Shown in pieces: positions 7,688-16,390 of a DNA stretch of 64,000 nt. Made by a program: the position numbers and the translations under genes. This DNA comes from Xanthomonas phaseoli pv. phaseoli (GTDB lineage: Bacteria; Pseudomonadota; Gammaproteobacteria; Xanthomonadales; Xanthomonadaceae). The notes below the pieces were generated by a model. It was not told the DNA's origin and searched no databases. It saw only the letters and a program-made list of their open reading frames with translations. Within the stretch, counting starts at the first letter, position 1. Each line of letters starts with the position of its first letter. The DNA lies in NCBI GenBank assembly GCA_022749655.1, contig CP094243.1, forward strand, positions 3,782,001 to 3,846,000. The letters are read 5' to 3'.

Positions 7688-9930
7688 ATGACCGATCTGA
7701 CCCGCCCCACCTTCCACGGCTTCGAACAGCTGCCGCTGCGCGAGTACGCCGAACGCGCCTATCTCGACTACTCGATGTACGTGGTGCTCGACCGCGCCCT
7801 GCCGTTCCTGGGCGACGGCCTGAAGCCGGTGCAGCGCCGCATCGTCTACGCGATGAGCGAGCTGGGCCTGAATGCCGCCGCCAAGCCGAAGAAATCCGCG
7901 CGTACCGTGGGCGATGTGATCGGTAAGTACCACCCGCACGGCGACAGCGCCTGCTATGAGGCGCTGGTGCTGATGGCGCAGCCGTTCTCGTACCGTTACC
8001 CGCTGATCGAAGGCCAGGGCAACTTCGGCTCCACCGACGACCCCAAGTCGTTCGCCGCGATGCGCTATACCGAGTCCAAGCTGACCCCGATCGCCGAAGT
8101 GCTGCTCGGCGAGCTTGGCCAGGGCACGACCGACTGGGCGCCCAACTTCGACGGCACCCTGGAAGAACCCACCTGGTTGCCGGCGCGCCTGCCGCATCTG
8201 CTGCTCAACGGCACCACCGGCATTGCGGTGGGCATGGCCACCGACGTGCCGCCGCATAATCTCAACGAGATCGTCAGCGCATTGCTGCGGCTGCTCGATG
8301 ATCCCGATGCCAGCGTCGCCGACCTGTGCGAGCACGTGCTGGGCCCGGATTACCCGACCACCGCCGAGATCATCACGCCGGCTGCGGACCTGCGGAACAT
8401 CTACGAAACCGGTCACGGCAGCGTGCGTGCGCGCGCCACCTACAAGAAAGAGCACGCCAACATCGTCATCGATGCGCTGCCCTACCAGGTCTCCCCGTCC
8501 AAGGTGATCGAGCAGATCGCCCAGCAGATGCGTGCCAAGAAGCTGCCGTGGCTGGAAGACATCCGCGACGAATCCGACCACACCAGCCCGGTGCGGGTGG
8601 TGCTGGTGCCGCGCTCCAATCGCGTGGATGCCGAACAGTTGATGGGCCATTTGTTCGTCACCACCGACCTTGAGCGCAGCTACCGCGTCAACCTCAACGT
8701 GATCGGCCTGGATGGCCGCCCGCAGGTCAAGAACCTCAAGCACCTGCTGAGCGAATGGCTGAGCTTCCGCAGCGATACGGTGACCCGCCGCCTCAACCAC
8801 CGCCTGCAGAAGGTCGAGCGTCGCCTGCACCTGTTGGAAGGCTTGTTGATCGCCTTCCTCAACCTGGACGAAGTGATCCGCATCGTCCGCAGCGAAGACG
8901 AACCCAAGCCGGTGCTGATCTCGCGCTTCGCGCTGAGCGAAGAACAGGCCGAATACATTCTGGAAACCAAGTTGCGCCAACTGGCGCGCCTGGAAGAAAT
9001 GAAGATCCGCGGCGAACAGGAAGCGCTCGCCAAGGAACGCGCGCAGATCATGGCGATCCTGGAAAGCAAGACCAAGTTGAAGAAGCTGATCAAGGACGAA
9101 CTGACTGCCGACGCCAAGAAGTTCGGCGATGCGCGTCGTTCGCCGCTGGTGCAGCGCGGCGCCGCGCAGGCGATCGACGAAACCGAAATGGTGGCCAGCG
9201 AACCGATGACCGTGGTGCTGTCGCAAAGGGCTGGGTCCGCGCGGCCAAGGGGCACGAAGTCGACCCGGCCGGCATGTCCTACCGCGATGGCGATGGCCTG
9301 CTGGCGGCGGTCCGCAGCCGCAGCACGCACCAGGTGGCGTTCCTGGATTCGGACGGCCGCGCCTATTCCACCGCCGTGCACACCCTGCCCTCGGCGCGTG
9401 GTAACGGCGAGCCGCTGACCGGGCGGTTCTCGCCGGCGTCTGGCGCGGCGTTCCAGGTCATGGCCAGTGCCGACAACGCCACCCGCTTCGTGCTGGCGTC
9501 GTCGCACGGCTACGGCTTCGTCACCCGTTTCGAAAACCTCACCGGCCGCAACAAGGCCGGCAAGGCCATGCTCAACCTGACCACCGGATCGCATGTGCTG
9601 ACGCCGGCCCAGGTCAGCAACCCGCAAACCGATCGCATCGTCGCGGTGACCAGCGCCGGCAATCTGCTCGCGGTACCGGCCACCGACGTGCCCGAGCTGG
9701 ACAAGGGCAAAGGCAACAAGATCATCGAGATCCCCAAGGCCAAGCTCGGCACCGAACGGGTGGTGGCCGTGGTGGCGGTCGCCCCGGGCAACACGCTGCT
9801 GGTACGCAGCGGCGCACGCACCATGAGCCTGTCGTTCAAGGACCTGGACACGTATGTGGGCGCGCGTGCGAGCCGTGGATCGTTGTTGCCAAGAGGGTGG
9901 CAGAAGGTGGATGGACTGGAGGTGCAGTGA
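7688..9930 (+). CDS. parC: DNA topoisomerase IV subunit A
   Basis: ParC decatenates daughter chromosomes together with ParE. Tyr127 in FAAMRYTES is the DNA-cleaving residue. The quinolone region reads [13 protein letters not shown], with Ser87 and Glu91 at the positions matching Ser80 and Glu84 of E. coli ParC, the sensitive form. The tower and coiled-coil regions follow, and the C-terminal beta-pinwheel repeats run to 9930 (747 residues when repaired). At about 9222 the frame breaks: VLSQ should be followed by KGWVRAAKG but one A is missing from CAAAAGGG, moving the last 236 codons to another frame. The gene is essential, so this is very probably a read error. The 3' end lies in a 100-bp tandem repeat. 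Confidence 0.93.
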
Positions 9931-10200
9931 CGGTGATTCACTTGTCTGGCGCGCGGCGGCGCGACTGACATTGCTATCGCCTCAGGCTGCTGAGGCGCGG
10001 CAGAAGGTGGATGGACTGGAGGTGCAGTGACGGTGATTCACTCGTCTGGCGCGCCGCGGCGCGACTAGCATTGCGGTCACCTCAAGCTGCTGAGGCGCGG
10101 CAAAAGTTCGAGGGACTGGAAGTGCAGTAACGGTGGTTCAATCACCCGGCGCGCAGCGGCGCGGCTGACACTGCGGTCGCCTCAGGCTGCTGGGGCGTGT
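9901..10200 (+). repeat. Three tandem copies of a 100-bp unit overlapping the parC 3' end
   Basis: Copies start at 9901, 10001 and 10101, an exact 100-bp period. The first holds the last codons and stop of parC (CAGAAGGTGGATGGACTGGA...TGA). The second is nearly identical and the third is diverged (CAAAAGTTCGAGGGACTGGA...TAA). Each copy ends in an inverted CCTCAGGCTGCTGAGGCG-type hairpin. Confidence 0.9.
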
Positions 10201-10234
10201 CCTAGAGAGCTGGAACTATCTTGGCCACGGCATC

Positions 10235-10330
10235 ATGGTCGACACGGACTTTTGTGGCCTGGTTCATTACGATCAGGCCTGCGCCGATGCAGAGGGACTG
10301 CTGCTCATCGCGCGTCTACCAGTCAGTTGA
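10235..10330 (+). CDS. Short unassigned frame, possibly a gene remnant
   Basis: A 31-codon frame begins MVDTDFCGLVHYDQAC and ends LLLIARLPVS. The same frame is open upstream to the end of the 100-bp repeats (SWNYLGHGI), so it may be the tail of a lost gene. No family is recognised and there is no clear ribosome site. The rest of 10201-10567 holds nothing I can identify. Confidence 0.2.
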   Translation: MVDTDFCGLVHYDQACADAEGLLLIARLPVS

Positions 10331-10567
10331 ATCACCCCGTCACGCGATTTGATTGCGGCAAGTGCTGTAGCGTCTGAACTGACGCAGCTAACATAGTTCC
10401 GTGGCCCCTCCCAGCATGCAACCACGCAGCCGGCGATCTGATCGATGCGCCTGGCCGCAAAACCAACTCCATCACCCGCAACACTGAGCCCCCTGCCGCG
10501 CGGCGCACACTGGCGCGTTTTATCTTAAGCGCGGTACCACACCGGGCTGCACCAACACGACGAGACC

Positions 10568-11225
10568 ATGGATACAGACTTCTGGCTGCAACGCTGGCAC
10601 GACGGACAGACAGGCTTTCATCAGGACGAGGTCATGCCGCTGTTGCAGAAGCACTGGCCCGCACTGCAGCTGCCACATGCGGCACGCGTGCTGGTACCGC
10701 TGTGCGGCAAGACGCTGGACATGCACTGGCTGGCTGCGCAAGGCCATCGTGTCCTGGGCGTGGAGCTGTCGCCGCTGGCCGTGACGCAATTCTTCGCCGA
10801 AGCGGGCCTGCAGCCGCAGCGCCACACCAGCAGCGCCGGCGAGCATTTCATCGCCGGCCCCATCGAGATCATCTGTGGCGACGCGTTCGCACTCGATCGC
10901 AGCGTGCTGGCCGATTGCATGGCGGTGTATGACCGTGCAGCACTGGTGGCATTGCCTGCCGAACTGCGCCGGCAGTATCTGCACACGACCTTACGCACGC
11001 CTGCCGGCCGGTTGCGGTGGGCTGCTGATCACCCTGGACTATCCGCAGGCCGAAAAAGCCGGCCCACCCTTCGCGGTGGATGCCGCCGAAGTACATGCGC
11101 TGTTCGATGGGCAGTGGCAGGTGCAGCAGCTGGAACAGCGCGACATCCTCGAGCAGGAGCCACGTTTTCGCGCTGAGGGCGTCACCGCACTGACCACTGC
11201 GGTCTATCGCCTGCAACGCTGCTGA
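10568..11225 (+). CDS. tpm: Thiopurine S-methyltransferase
   Basis: This is an SAM-dependent methyltransferase. In bacteria TPMT acts on thiopurines and on selenium/tellurium oxyanions. It starts [20 protein letters not shown], and the SAM site reads [20 protein letters not shown] followed by LGVELS, a close match to known bacterial TPMTs. The frame breaks at about 11010, where CCTGCCGGCCGGTTGC carries a 4-base duplication (GGCC) relative to the expected CCTGCCGGTTGC. Downstream the correct protein continues ([10 protein letters not shown]...[13 protein letters not shown]). Repaired length is 217 residues, normal for the family. Unlike most breaks in this window this one is not in a homopolymer, so it may be a true mutation. 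Confidence 0.88.
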
Positions 11226-11406
11226 GTGCCGGCGGGGTAACGCGCGGCCCCTGTCCCGGGCCTGACGCTGCACTGGCTGGCGCTAATGCAGCAGCGACCT
11301 CGGGTTGCCGACGTTCGGGCCCAGTGCGTCGCTCAGGCGCGTGCCACGCGAAGCCAGCTACGCGCCATCGTTGACGCCCTGCGTCCCAGCGCCCGCACGG
11401 CGCTCC

Positions 11407-11583
11407 CGCGGTAATCCCCCCCGCTTTGAGCGTTCGCCAAAAGTGGAGCTAGGCGGCCATCGCCAATTTCATTGCTGGCGTGATACCGCCGAGCGCCATG
11501 TTGGGGCGCTCATGGTTGTACGTCCATAGCCAGCGCGTGGCCTTGTCCTGAACCTGCTCGATGGTGTCGAACAACGTTGTGGC
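11407..11583 (-). mobile_element. Truncated IS3 fragment, relative of the adjacent IS
   Basis: It begins with GGTAATCCCCCCGC, a variant of the end of the neighbouring IS, and carries the last 40 or so codons of an OrfB (minus strand: [15 protein letters not shown]). It stops where the full IS starts at 11584. The missing part does not reappear beyond 12776. The 180 bases before it, back to the tpm stop, hold nothing recognisable. Confidence 0.8.
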
Positions 11584-11620
11584 GGTAATCCCCCACTTCT
11601 AGCGGTCGCCAGAAGTGGAG

Positions 11621-12448
11621 CTAAGCGGCCATCGCCAACTTCATGGCAGGCGTGATGCCGCCGAGCGCCATATTCGGACGCTCGTGGTTGTACGTCCATA
11701 GCCAGCGGGTGGCTTTGTCCTGCACCTGGTCGATGGTGTCGAACAGGGTTTGGGCGAGCCAGGCGTAGCGGATGGTGCGGTTGTAGCGTTCAACGTAGGC
11801 GTTCTGCTGTGGCTTGCCCGGCTGGATGTGCTCGACCCGGATACCATGCCGCTGCGCCCAGGACAGCAACGCGCCACTGATGTATTCAGGGCCGTTGTCG
11901 CAGCGGATCACGGCGGGCTTGCCGCGCCACTCGATGATCTGCTCCAGCGATCGGATCACACGGGCTGACGGCAGCGACAGATCCACCTCGATCCCCAGCC
12001 CCTCGCGATTGAAGTCGTCGAGCACATTGAACAGCCGGAAGCTGCGGCCGTCGGCCAACTGGTCGTGCATGAAGTCCATCGACCAGACCTGGTTGATAGC
12101 CTCCGGCACCGCCAGAGGCTCGGGCCGCTCACGCACCAGCCGCTTCCTCGGCTTGATCCGCAGGTTCAACTCCAGCTCGCGGTAGATCCGGTAGACCCGC
12201 TTGTGATTCCAGCCAAAGCCCTTCACGTTGCGCAGGTACAGGTAGCACAGGCCAAAGCCCCAGTCGCGATGGGCGGTCGTCAGGCGGACCAGCCAGTCGG
12301 CGATCCGGGCGTTCTGCTCGCTGGCCTTGGCCTGGTAGCGGAAGCAGGTCTCGCTCACCGCGAAGGCCTGGCAGGCGTGGCGGATGTTCGTACGCCCGCT
12401 CGTGACTGCCGATTGGGCCATCTCGCGTCGCTGAGATGGCCTCACCAT
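11621..12448 (-). CDS. IS3-family (IS407-like) transposase OrfB
   Basis: The 275-residue integrase-core protein starts [12 protein letters not shown]. The DDE triad is seen in [26 protein letters not shown] and [13 protein letters not shown], and the C-terminus is [20 protein letters not shown]. Its start overlaps the end of orfA at an A7 run (AAAAAAATGG at about 12446-12452), the expected frameshift window. It appears intact. Confidence 0.93.
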   Translation of the reverse strand: MVRPSQRREMAQSAVTSGRTNIRHACQAFAVSETCFRYQAKASEQNARIADWLVRLTTAHRDWGFGLCYLYLRNVKGFGWNHKRVYRIYRELELNLRIKPRKRLVRERPEPLAVPEAINQVWSMDFMHDQLADGRSFRLFNVLDDFNREGLGIEVDLSLPSARVIRSLEQIIEWRGKPAVIRCDNGPEYISGALLSWAQRHGIRVEHIQPGKPQQNAYVERYNRTIRYAWLAQTLFDTIDQVQDKATRWLWTYNHERPNMALGGITPAMKLAMAA

Positions 12449-12708
12449 TTTTTTGCGAGCGCTTCCTTCAGCAGGTCGGTACTGAGCTGCGCCTCGGCGT
12501 ACATCTTCTTGAGCCGGCGGTTCTCCTCCTCCAGCTCCTTCATGCGCGCGACCATGGACACGTCCATGCCGCCGAACTTGCTGCGCCACTTGTAGAACGT
12601 GGCCGAGCTGATGCCGTGCTCGCGGCACAGCTCCGGCACGGGCGCACCGGCCTGGGCCTGCTTGAGCACGGCGATGATCTGGCTGTCGGTAAAGCGGGAC
12701 TTCTTCAT
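12442..12708 (-). CDS. IS3-family (IS407-like) transposase OrfA
   Basis: This 88-residue protein starts [20 protein letters not shown]. It carries a helix-turn-helix ([20 protein letters not shown]) and a zipper ([20 protein letters not shown]). An AGGAGG-type site precedes the ATG at 12708. It ends KEALAKKW with the slippery A-run used to reach OrfB. Confidence 0.92.
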   Translation of the reverse strand: MKKSRFTDSQIIAVLKQAQAGAPVPELCREHGISSATFYKWRSKFGGMDVSMVARMKELEEENRRLKKMYAEAQLSTDLLKEALAKKW

Positions 12709-12935
12709 GGAACCTCCTCGAGAAAGGATACGAGAAAATTCCACTTCTGGCGTCTGCTAATGGGCGGGGGATTACCCCGCGAAACGACCCTGTACTGATC
12801 AACCCAGGCAACTTGCCCCAGCCGGTCAACGCCTCTGCTGGGCAAGAAGAACGGCCCTGCCCAGCGCTCCCTGATGGGCAGCGCAACGCTCCGCCTCGCC
12901 GAGCGCCACACCGCGTCTGCCACGCCACTCGCCAC

Positions 12936-13420
12936 TCAACCGGCGACGTGGCCCTTGTCGATCTTCGAGGTCTGGTACAGCTCCAGCCCGATGCGCTTGA
13001 TCAGGCCAAGCTGCTGCTCCAGCCACCACGCATGATCTTCTTCGGTGTCCTGCAACTGCTTGAGCAACACATCGCGGCTGACGTAGTCGCCATGCTCTTC
13101 GCACAGCTTCATGCCGGCAGCGAGCGCAGCGCGCACTTCGTACTCGACAACCAGGTCGCGCTCGAGCATTTCGACCACGGTCTTGCCGGGGTGAATTCGG
13201 CCGGGCGCATGTCCGGGTCGCCTTCCAGAAACAGGATGCGCCGCAACAGCGCGTCGGCGTGCTCGGTTTCCTCTTCCATCTCATGGTTGATGCGCTCATA
13301 CAGCGCCATCAGGCCCTGATCCTCGTACCGGCGCGAATGCAGGAAATATTGATCGCGGGCCGCCAATTCACCGCGCAGCAGCTGCTTGAGGTAATCGACG
13401 ACTTCGGGATGGCCTTTCAT
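12936..13420 (-). CDS. bfr: Bacterioferritin
   Basis: This is an iron-storage 24-mer subunit. It begins [20 protein letters not shown], has the ferroxidase-type motif [20 protein letters not shown], and later [33 protein letters not shown] and [14 protein letters not shown]. Repaired length is 161 residues, normal for Bfr. The frame breaks near 13190: ACCCCGGCAAG should have five C so as to read [16 protein letters not shown]. One missing base in a homopolymer points to a read error. Context gives no operon partner. The 150 bp between it and the IS (12777-12935) show nothing. Confidence 0.92.
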
Positions 13421-13566
13421 GGTGTGCTCCAGCGACGCAGTGCGCGCATGGTGCCCTAAGCCGCCGGGCAATGATCTAATCGGAATCACTTTCAGTTGCG
13501 CTTGCGGCCAGACCCGCCACGGTCATGTCCGCCGGCCACACTTCACCGGGGTCCAAGGAACCGACA

Positions 13567-15984
13567 ATGCGTAAATGGCTGGGCCGGCTGCTGCTGGGAA
13601 TCGTGTTGCTGGTCCTGGCGGCCAGCCTGGGGCTGTATCTGTTGATGCGCGGCAGCCTGCCGCAGTTGGACGGCGACAGCGCGCTCGGCGGCCTGGCTGC
13701 GCCGGTCAGCGTGCAGCGCGACCGGCTGGGCGTGGTCACCATCGATGCAGCAAACCAGCTCGATGCGATGCGTGCGCTCGGCTACGTGCATGCGCAGGAA
13801 CGCTATTTCGAGATGGACCTGATGCGCCGCGCACCGGCCGGCGAATTGTCCGAGCTGTTTGGCGCCAAGGCCGTGGACCTGGACAAGCGCAACCGCGTGC
13901 ACCGTCTGCGTGCGCGCGTGCAGGCCAGCCTGGACATCGCCACCGGCAGCCAGCGCGCCGCATTGCAAGCGTATACCGATGGCGTCAACGCAGGACTGGC
14001 GGCACTGCGCGTACGGCCCTGGCCCTATCTGCTGCTGCGCCAGACACCGCGCGCATGGACGCTGGAGGACTCCATCCTCACCGGCCTTGCGATGTACGCG
14101 GACCTGCAGGACAGCGGCAACCAGACCGAGCTGGCCGCCGCACGCATCCGTGCCGTGGTGCCGCCTGCGCTGGCGGCGCTGCTCGATCATCAGGGCTCCA
14201 GTTGGGACGCGCCATTGTTCGGACCGCCACAGGGCGACGCCCGCTTGCCGGATGCGGACGCGCTGGATCTACGCCGTCTACCGCATCCGCCTGCCGCGCC
14301 GCACGCGGAAACGCCGACGCCGGGCAGCAACAACTTCGCGGTAGACGGCAGCCTCACCGCCGACGGCCGCGCCATCGTTGCCGACGACATGCACCTGGGC
14401 CTGCGTGCGCCCAATATCTGGTTCCGCGCACGCCTGCGCTATGCAGACAGCAACGCGCCCGAGGGCAAGGTGGATGTCACCGGATTCACGCTGCCGGGTC
14501 TGCCGGCGGTGGTCGTGGGCAGCAACGGGCATGTGGCGTGGGCGTTTACCAACAGCTATATCGACACTGCGGATTTCGCGCGCATTCCTGCACCCACACC
14601 GGGTCACCCGCAAGCACTGACCACGCATGTGGAAACCATCCGCGTGGCGGGCGCAGCGCCGGTGCAGTTCGAGGTCCGCGAAGCGGCGTGGGGACCGCTG
14701 CTGCACGTCAACGCCGACGGCAGCGCGCTGGCATTGCGTTGGGCAGCGCAGTTGCCCGGTGCGATCCGGCTGGACTTCGCCCAGATGAGCACAGCGGGCG
14801 ATCTGCAGGCGGCGTTCGCGGTGGCCGACCGCTCCGGCATTCCGGCGCAGAACCTGTTGCTTGCCGATCGCAGCGGACGCATCGCCTGGCGCCTGATCGG
14901 CGCGCGCCCCGCCCGCAACACCGGGTGCGGCCCGAGCGGGATTGCCGAATTGGCGACATCGACGCCCGCACCTGAGACAGCATCCGGCGCAGCTGCAGAG
15001 CTGGCTGCAGCGCCTTCGATGTCTGGCACCTGCCTGCCATGGTCGCTGCGCAGCGACGCTGCGCCGGCGTTGATCGATCCGCCATCGCACCGGCTCTGGA
15101 CCGCCAACAACCGTATCGTCGATACGCAGCAACTGGCAGCGCTTGGCAACGCAGGTTACGACCTTGGCGCGCGGGCACAGCAGATTCGCGATGATCTTTT
15201 CGCAAAGCAGCGCTTCAACGAACGCGACCTGCTCGCCATCCAGCTCGACGATCGCGCCGTGCTGCTCACGCGCTGGTGGCACCTGTTGCGTAGCGTGGTC
15301 GAGCAAAGCAAAGACCCGGCACTACAACAGGTCGCATACGCCACGCGCGACTGGGATGGGCGCGCATCGACTGGCTCGGTCAGCTATCGCGTCGTGCGCG
15401 AATTTCGCAGCAAGACCATCGAGGCGGTGGAAGCCGGCCTGCTGGCGCCGGCAAAAGCCGCGCTTGGCGAGGAGTTCCTGCCGCCACGTCGTGCGCAACT
15501 GGAGGGCATCGTCTGGCCGTTGCTGCAACAGCGCCCAGCCAACCTGCTACCGCCCGCCGCCGCAAGCTGGGACCAGTTGCTCGAAGATGCTGCGCGCAGT
15601 GCGCAGTCAGACGTGACCGCCGAAGACGCCCAAACCGAACCGCGCGGCCAGCACACCTGGGGCCAGCGCAACACCGCCGCCATCTGCCACCCCATCGCGC
15701 GTGCACTGCCCGCCCTGGCCAAGCGTTGGCTCTGCATGCCGCCCGATCAACTGCCGGGCGACCGCGACATGCCGCGTGTGCAAGGCCCGGCCTTTGGCGC
15801 CTCCGAGCGCATGGTGGTCTCGCCCGGCCACGAGCAGGACGGCATCGTGCACATGCCCGGCGGCCAGAGCGGCCACCCGTTCTCGCCGTTCTGGGGCGCA
15901 GGGCACGACGATTGGGTGCATGGCAGACCCACACCGTTTTTGCCCACTGCCACCCGTTACACGCTGCACTTGCGTCCACAGTAA
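13567..15984 (+). CDS. Penicillin/AHL acylase-type N-terminal-nucleophile hydrolase
   Basis: The 805-residue precursor has an N-terminal membrane anchor or signal segment (LLLGIVLLVLAASLGLYLLM). The alpha-chain region follows (VTIDAANQLDAMRALGYVHA, FEMDLMRRAPAGELSELFG). The processing site and nucleophile are at PTPGSNNFAVDGS, about residue 256: autoproteolysis before Ser makes this Ser the N-terminal catalytic residue of the beta chain. FNERDLLAIQLD and the C-terminal VSPGHEQDGIVHMPGGQSGH are typical. The family includes penicillin G acylases, aculeacin acylases and quorum-quenching AHL acylases, and sequence alone does not tell which substrate is used. The ATG at 13567 has AAGGA 8 bases upstream. 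The protein is probably periplasmic. Confidence 0.9.
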   Translation: MRKWLGRLLLGIVLLVLAASLGLYLLMRGSLPQLDGDSALGGLAAPVSVQRDRLGVVTIDAANQLDAMRALGYVHAQERYFEMDLMRRAPAGELSELFGAKAVDLDKRNRVHRLRARVQASLDIATGSQRAALQAYTDGVNAGLAALRVRPWPYLLLRQTPRAWTLEDSILTGLAMYADLQDSGNQTELAAARIRAVVPPALAALLDHQGSSWDAPLFGPPQGDARLPDADALDLRRLPHPPAAPHAETPTPGSNNFAVDGSLTADGRAIVADDMHLGLRAPNIWFRARLRYADSNAPEGKVDVTGFTLPGLPAVVVGSNGHVAWAFTNSYIDTADFARIPAPTPGHPQALTTHVETIRVAGAAPVQFEVREAAWGPLLHVNADGSALALRWAAQLPGAIRLDFAQMSTAGDLQAAFAVADRSGIPAQNLLLADRSGRIAWRLIGARPARNTGCGPSGIAELATSTPAPETASGAAAELAAAPSMSGTCLPWSLRSDAAPALIDPPSHRLWTANNRIVDTQQLAALGNAGYDLGARAQQIRDDLFAKQRFNERDLLAIQLDDRAVLLTRWWHLLRSVVEQSKDPALQQVAYATRDWDGRASTGSVSYRVVREFRSKTIEAVEAGLLAPAKAALGEEFLPPRRAQLEGIVWPLLQQRPANLLPPAAASWDQLLEDAARSAQSDVTAEDAQTEPRGQHTWGQRNTAAICHPIARALPALAKRWLCMPPDQLPGDRDMPRVQGPAFGASERMVVSPGHEQDGIVHMPGGQSGHPFSPFWGAGHDDWVHGRPTPFLPTATRYTLHLRPQ

Positions 15985-16055
15985 CAGCGGGCGGCAACGC
16001 TGCTGCGCCGCGTCCAGCGCAGCAGGACGAAGACGTCAACGGCATCGCCGCTTCA

Positions 16056-16216
16056 AGCCCCTCTCCCCTCGGAAGAGGGTTTGGGGTGAGGGTACGCCCA
16101 TCGCGCACCATGAGTGTCTGGACCTCTTCGCGCGTGCATGGGGCCTCGCACGTACCCTCATCCGCCCTTCGGCACCTTCTCCCGCATGAGCGGGACACTG
16201 TTCCGGCAGGAGAAGG
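16056..16216. repeat. Intergenic palindromic repeat (CCTCTCCC type)
   Basis: CCTCTCCCCTCGGAAGAGG forms a small hairpin. GTGAGGGTACG (16086-16096) is mirrored by CGTACCCTCA (16151-16160). CTTCTCCCGCATGAGCGGG and GGCAGGAGAAGG follow. This is the CTCTCCC-type repetitive extragenic sequence found between many proteobacterial genes. Confidence 0.6.
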
Positions 16217-16366
16217 AAGCTGCGCACGCATGCCTTGTGCGTCTCCGCGCTCCGCATCTTCGCGTCGCATGGCTGCACCCGGACACGGGCGCGCAGACGC
16301 CATCGAACATGGCGCCCAGCATCCCGTCTCCGTGATTGAGCAAACACATCATGCTAAGATGCACTT

Positions 16367-16383
16367 GATAACCATTCCCATTA
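16367..16383 (+). promoter_or_regulatory. Fur-box-like operator
   Basis: GATAACCATTCCCATTA resembles the Fur consensus GATAATGATAATCATTATC as three GATAAT-like hexamers. It lies 8 to 24 bases before the start of a siderophore receptor, where a Fur site is expected. Confidence 0.5.
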
Positions 16384-16390
16384 GTGACCA

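Larger units (their letters stand above)
11584..12776. mobile_element. IS3-family insertion sequence (1.19 kb)
   Basis: The ends read GGTAATCCCCCAC at the left and, reversed, GGTAATCCCCCGC at the right, with a further shared CGCCAGAAGTGGA inside each end. It carries overlapping orfA and orfB on the minus strand. No clean target duplication is visible, which fits insertion at or recombination with the fragment to its left. Confidence 0.85.

Noticed and set aside
7667..9226. A 519-residue minus-strand frame opposite parC
   Set aside because: Shadow of parC; His/Gln/Ala-rich with no recognisable domain.
9901..10200. Direct repeats considered as a CRISPR array
   Set aside because: The units are 100 bp, contiguous, without distinct spacers, and derive from the parC end.
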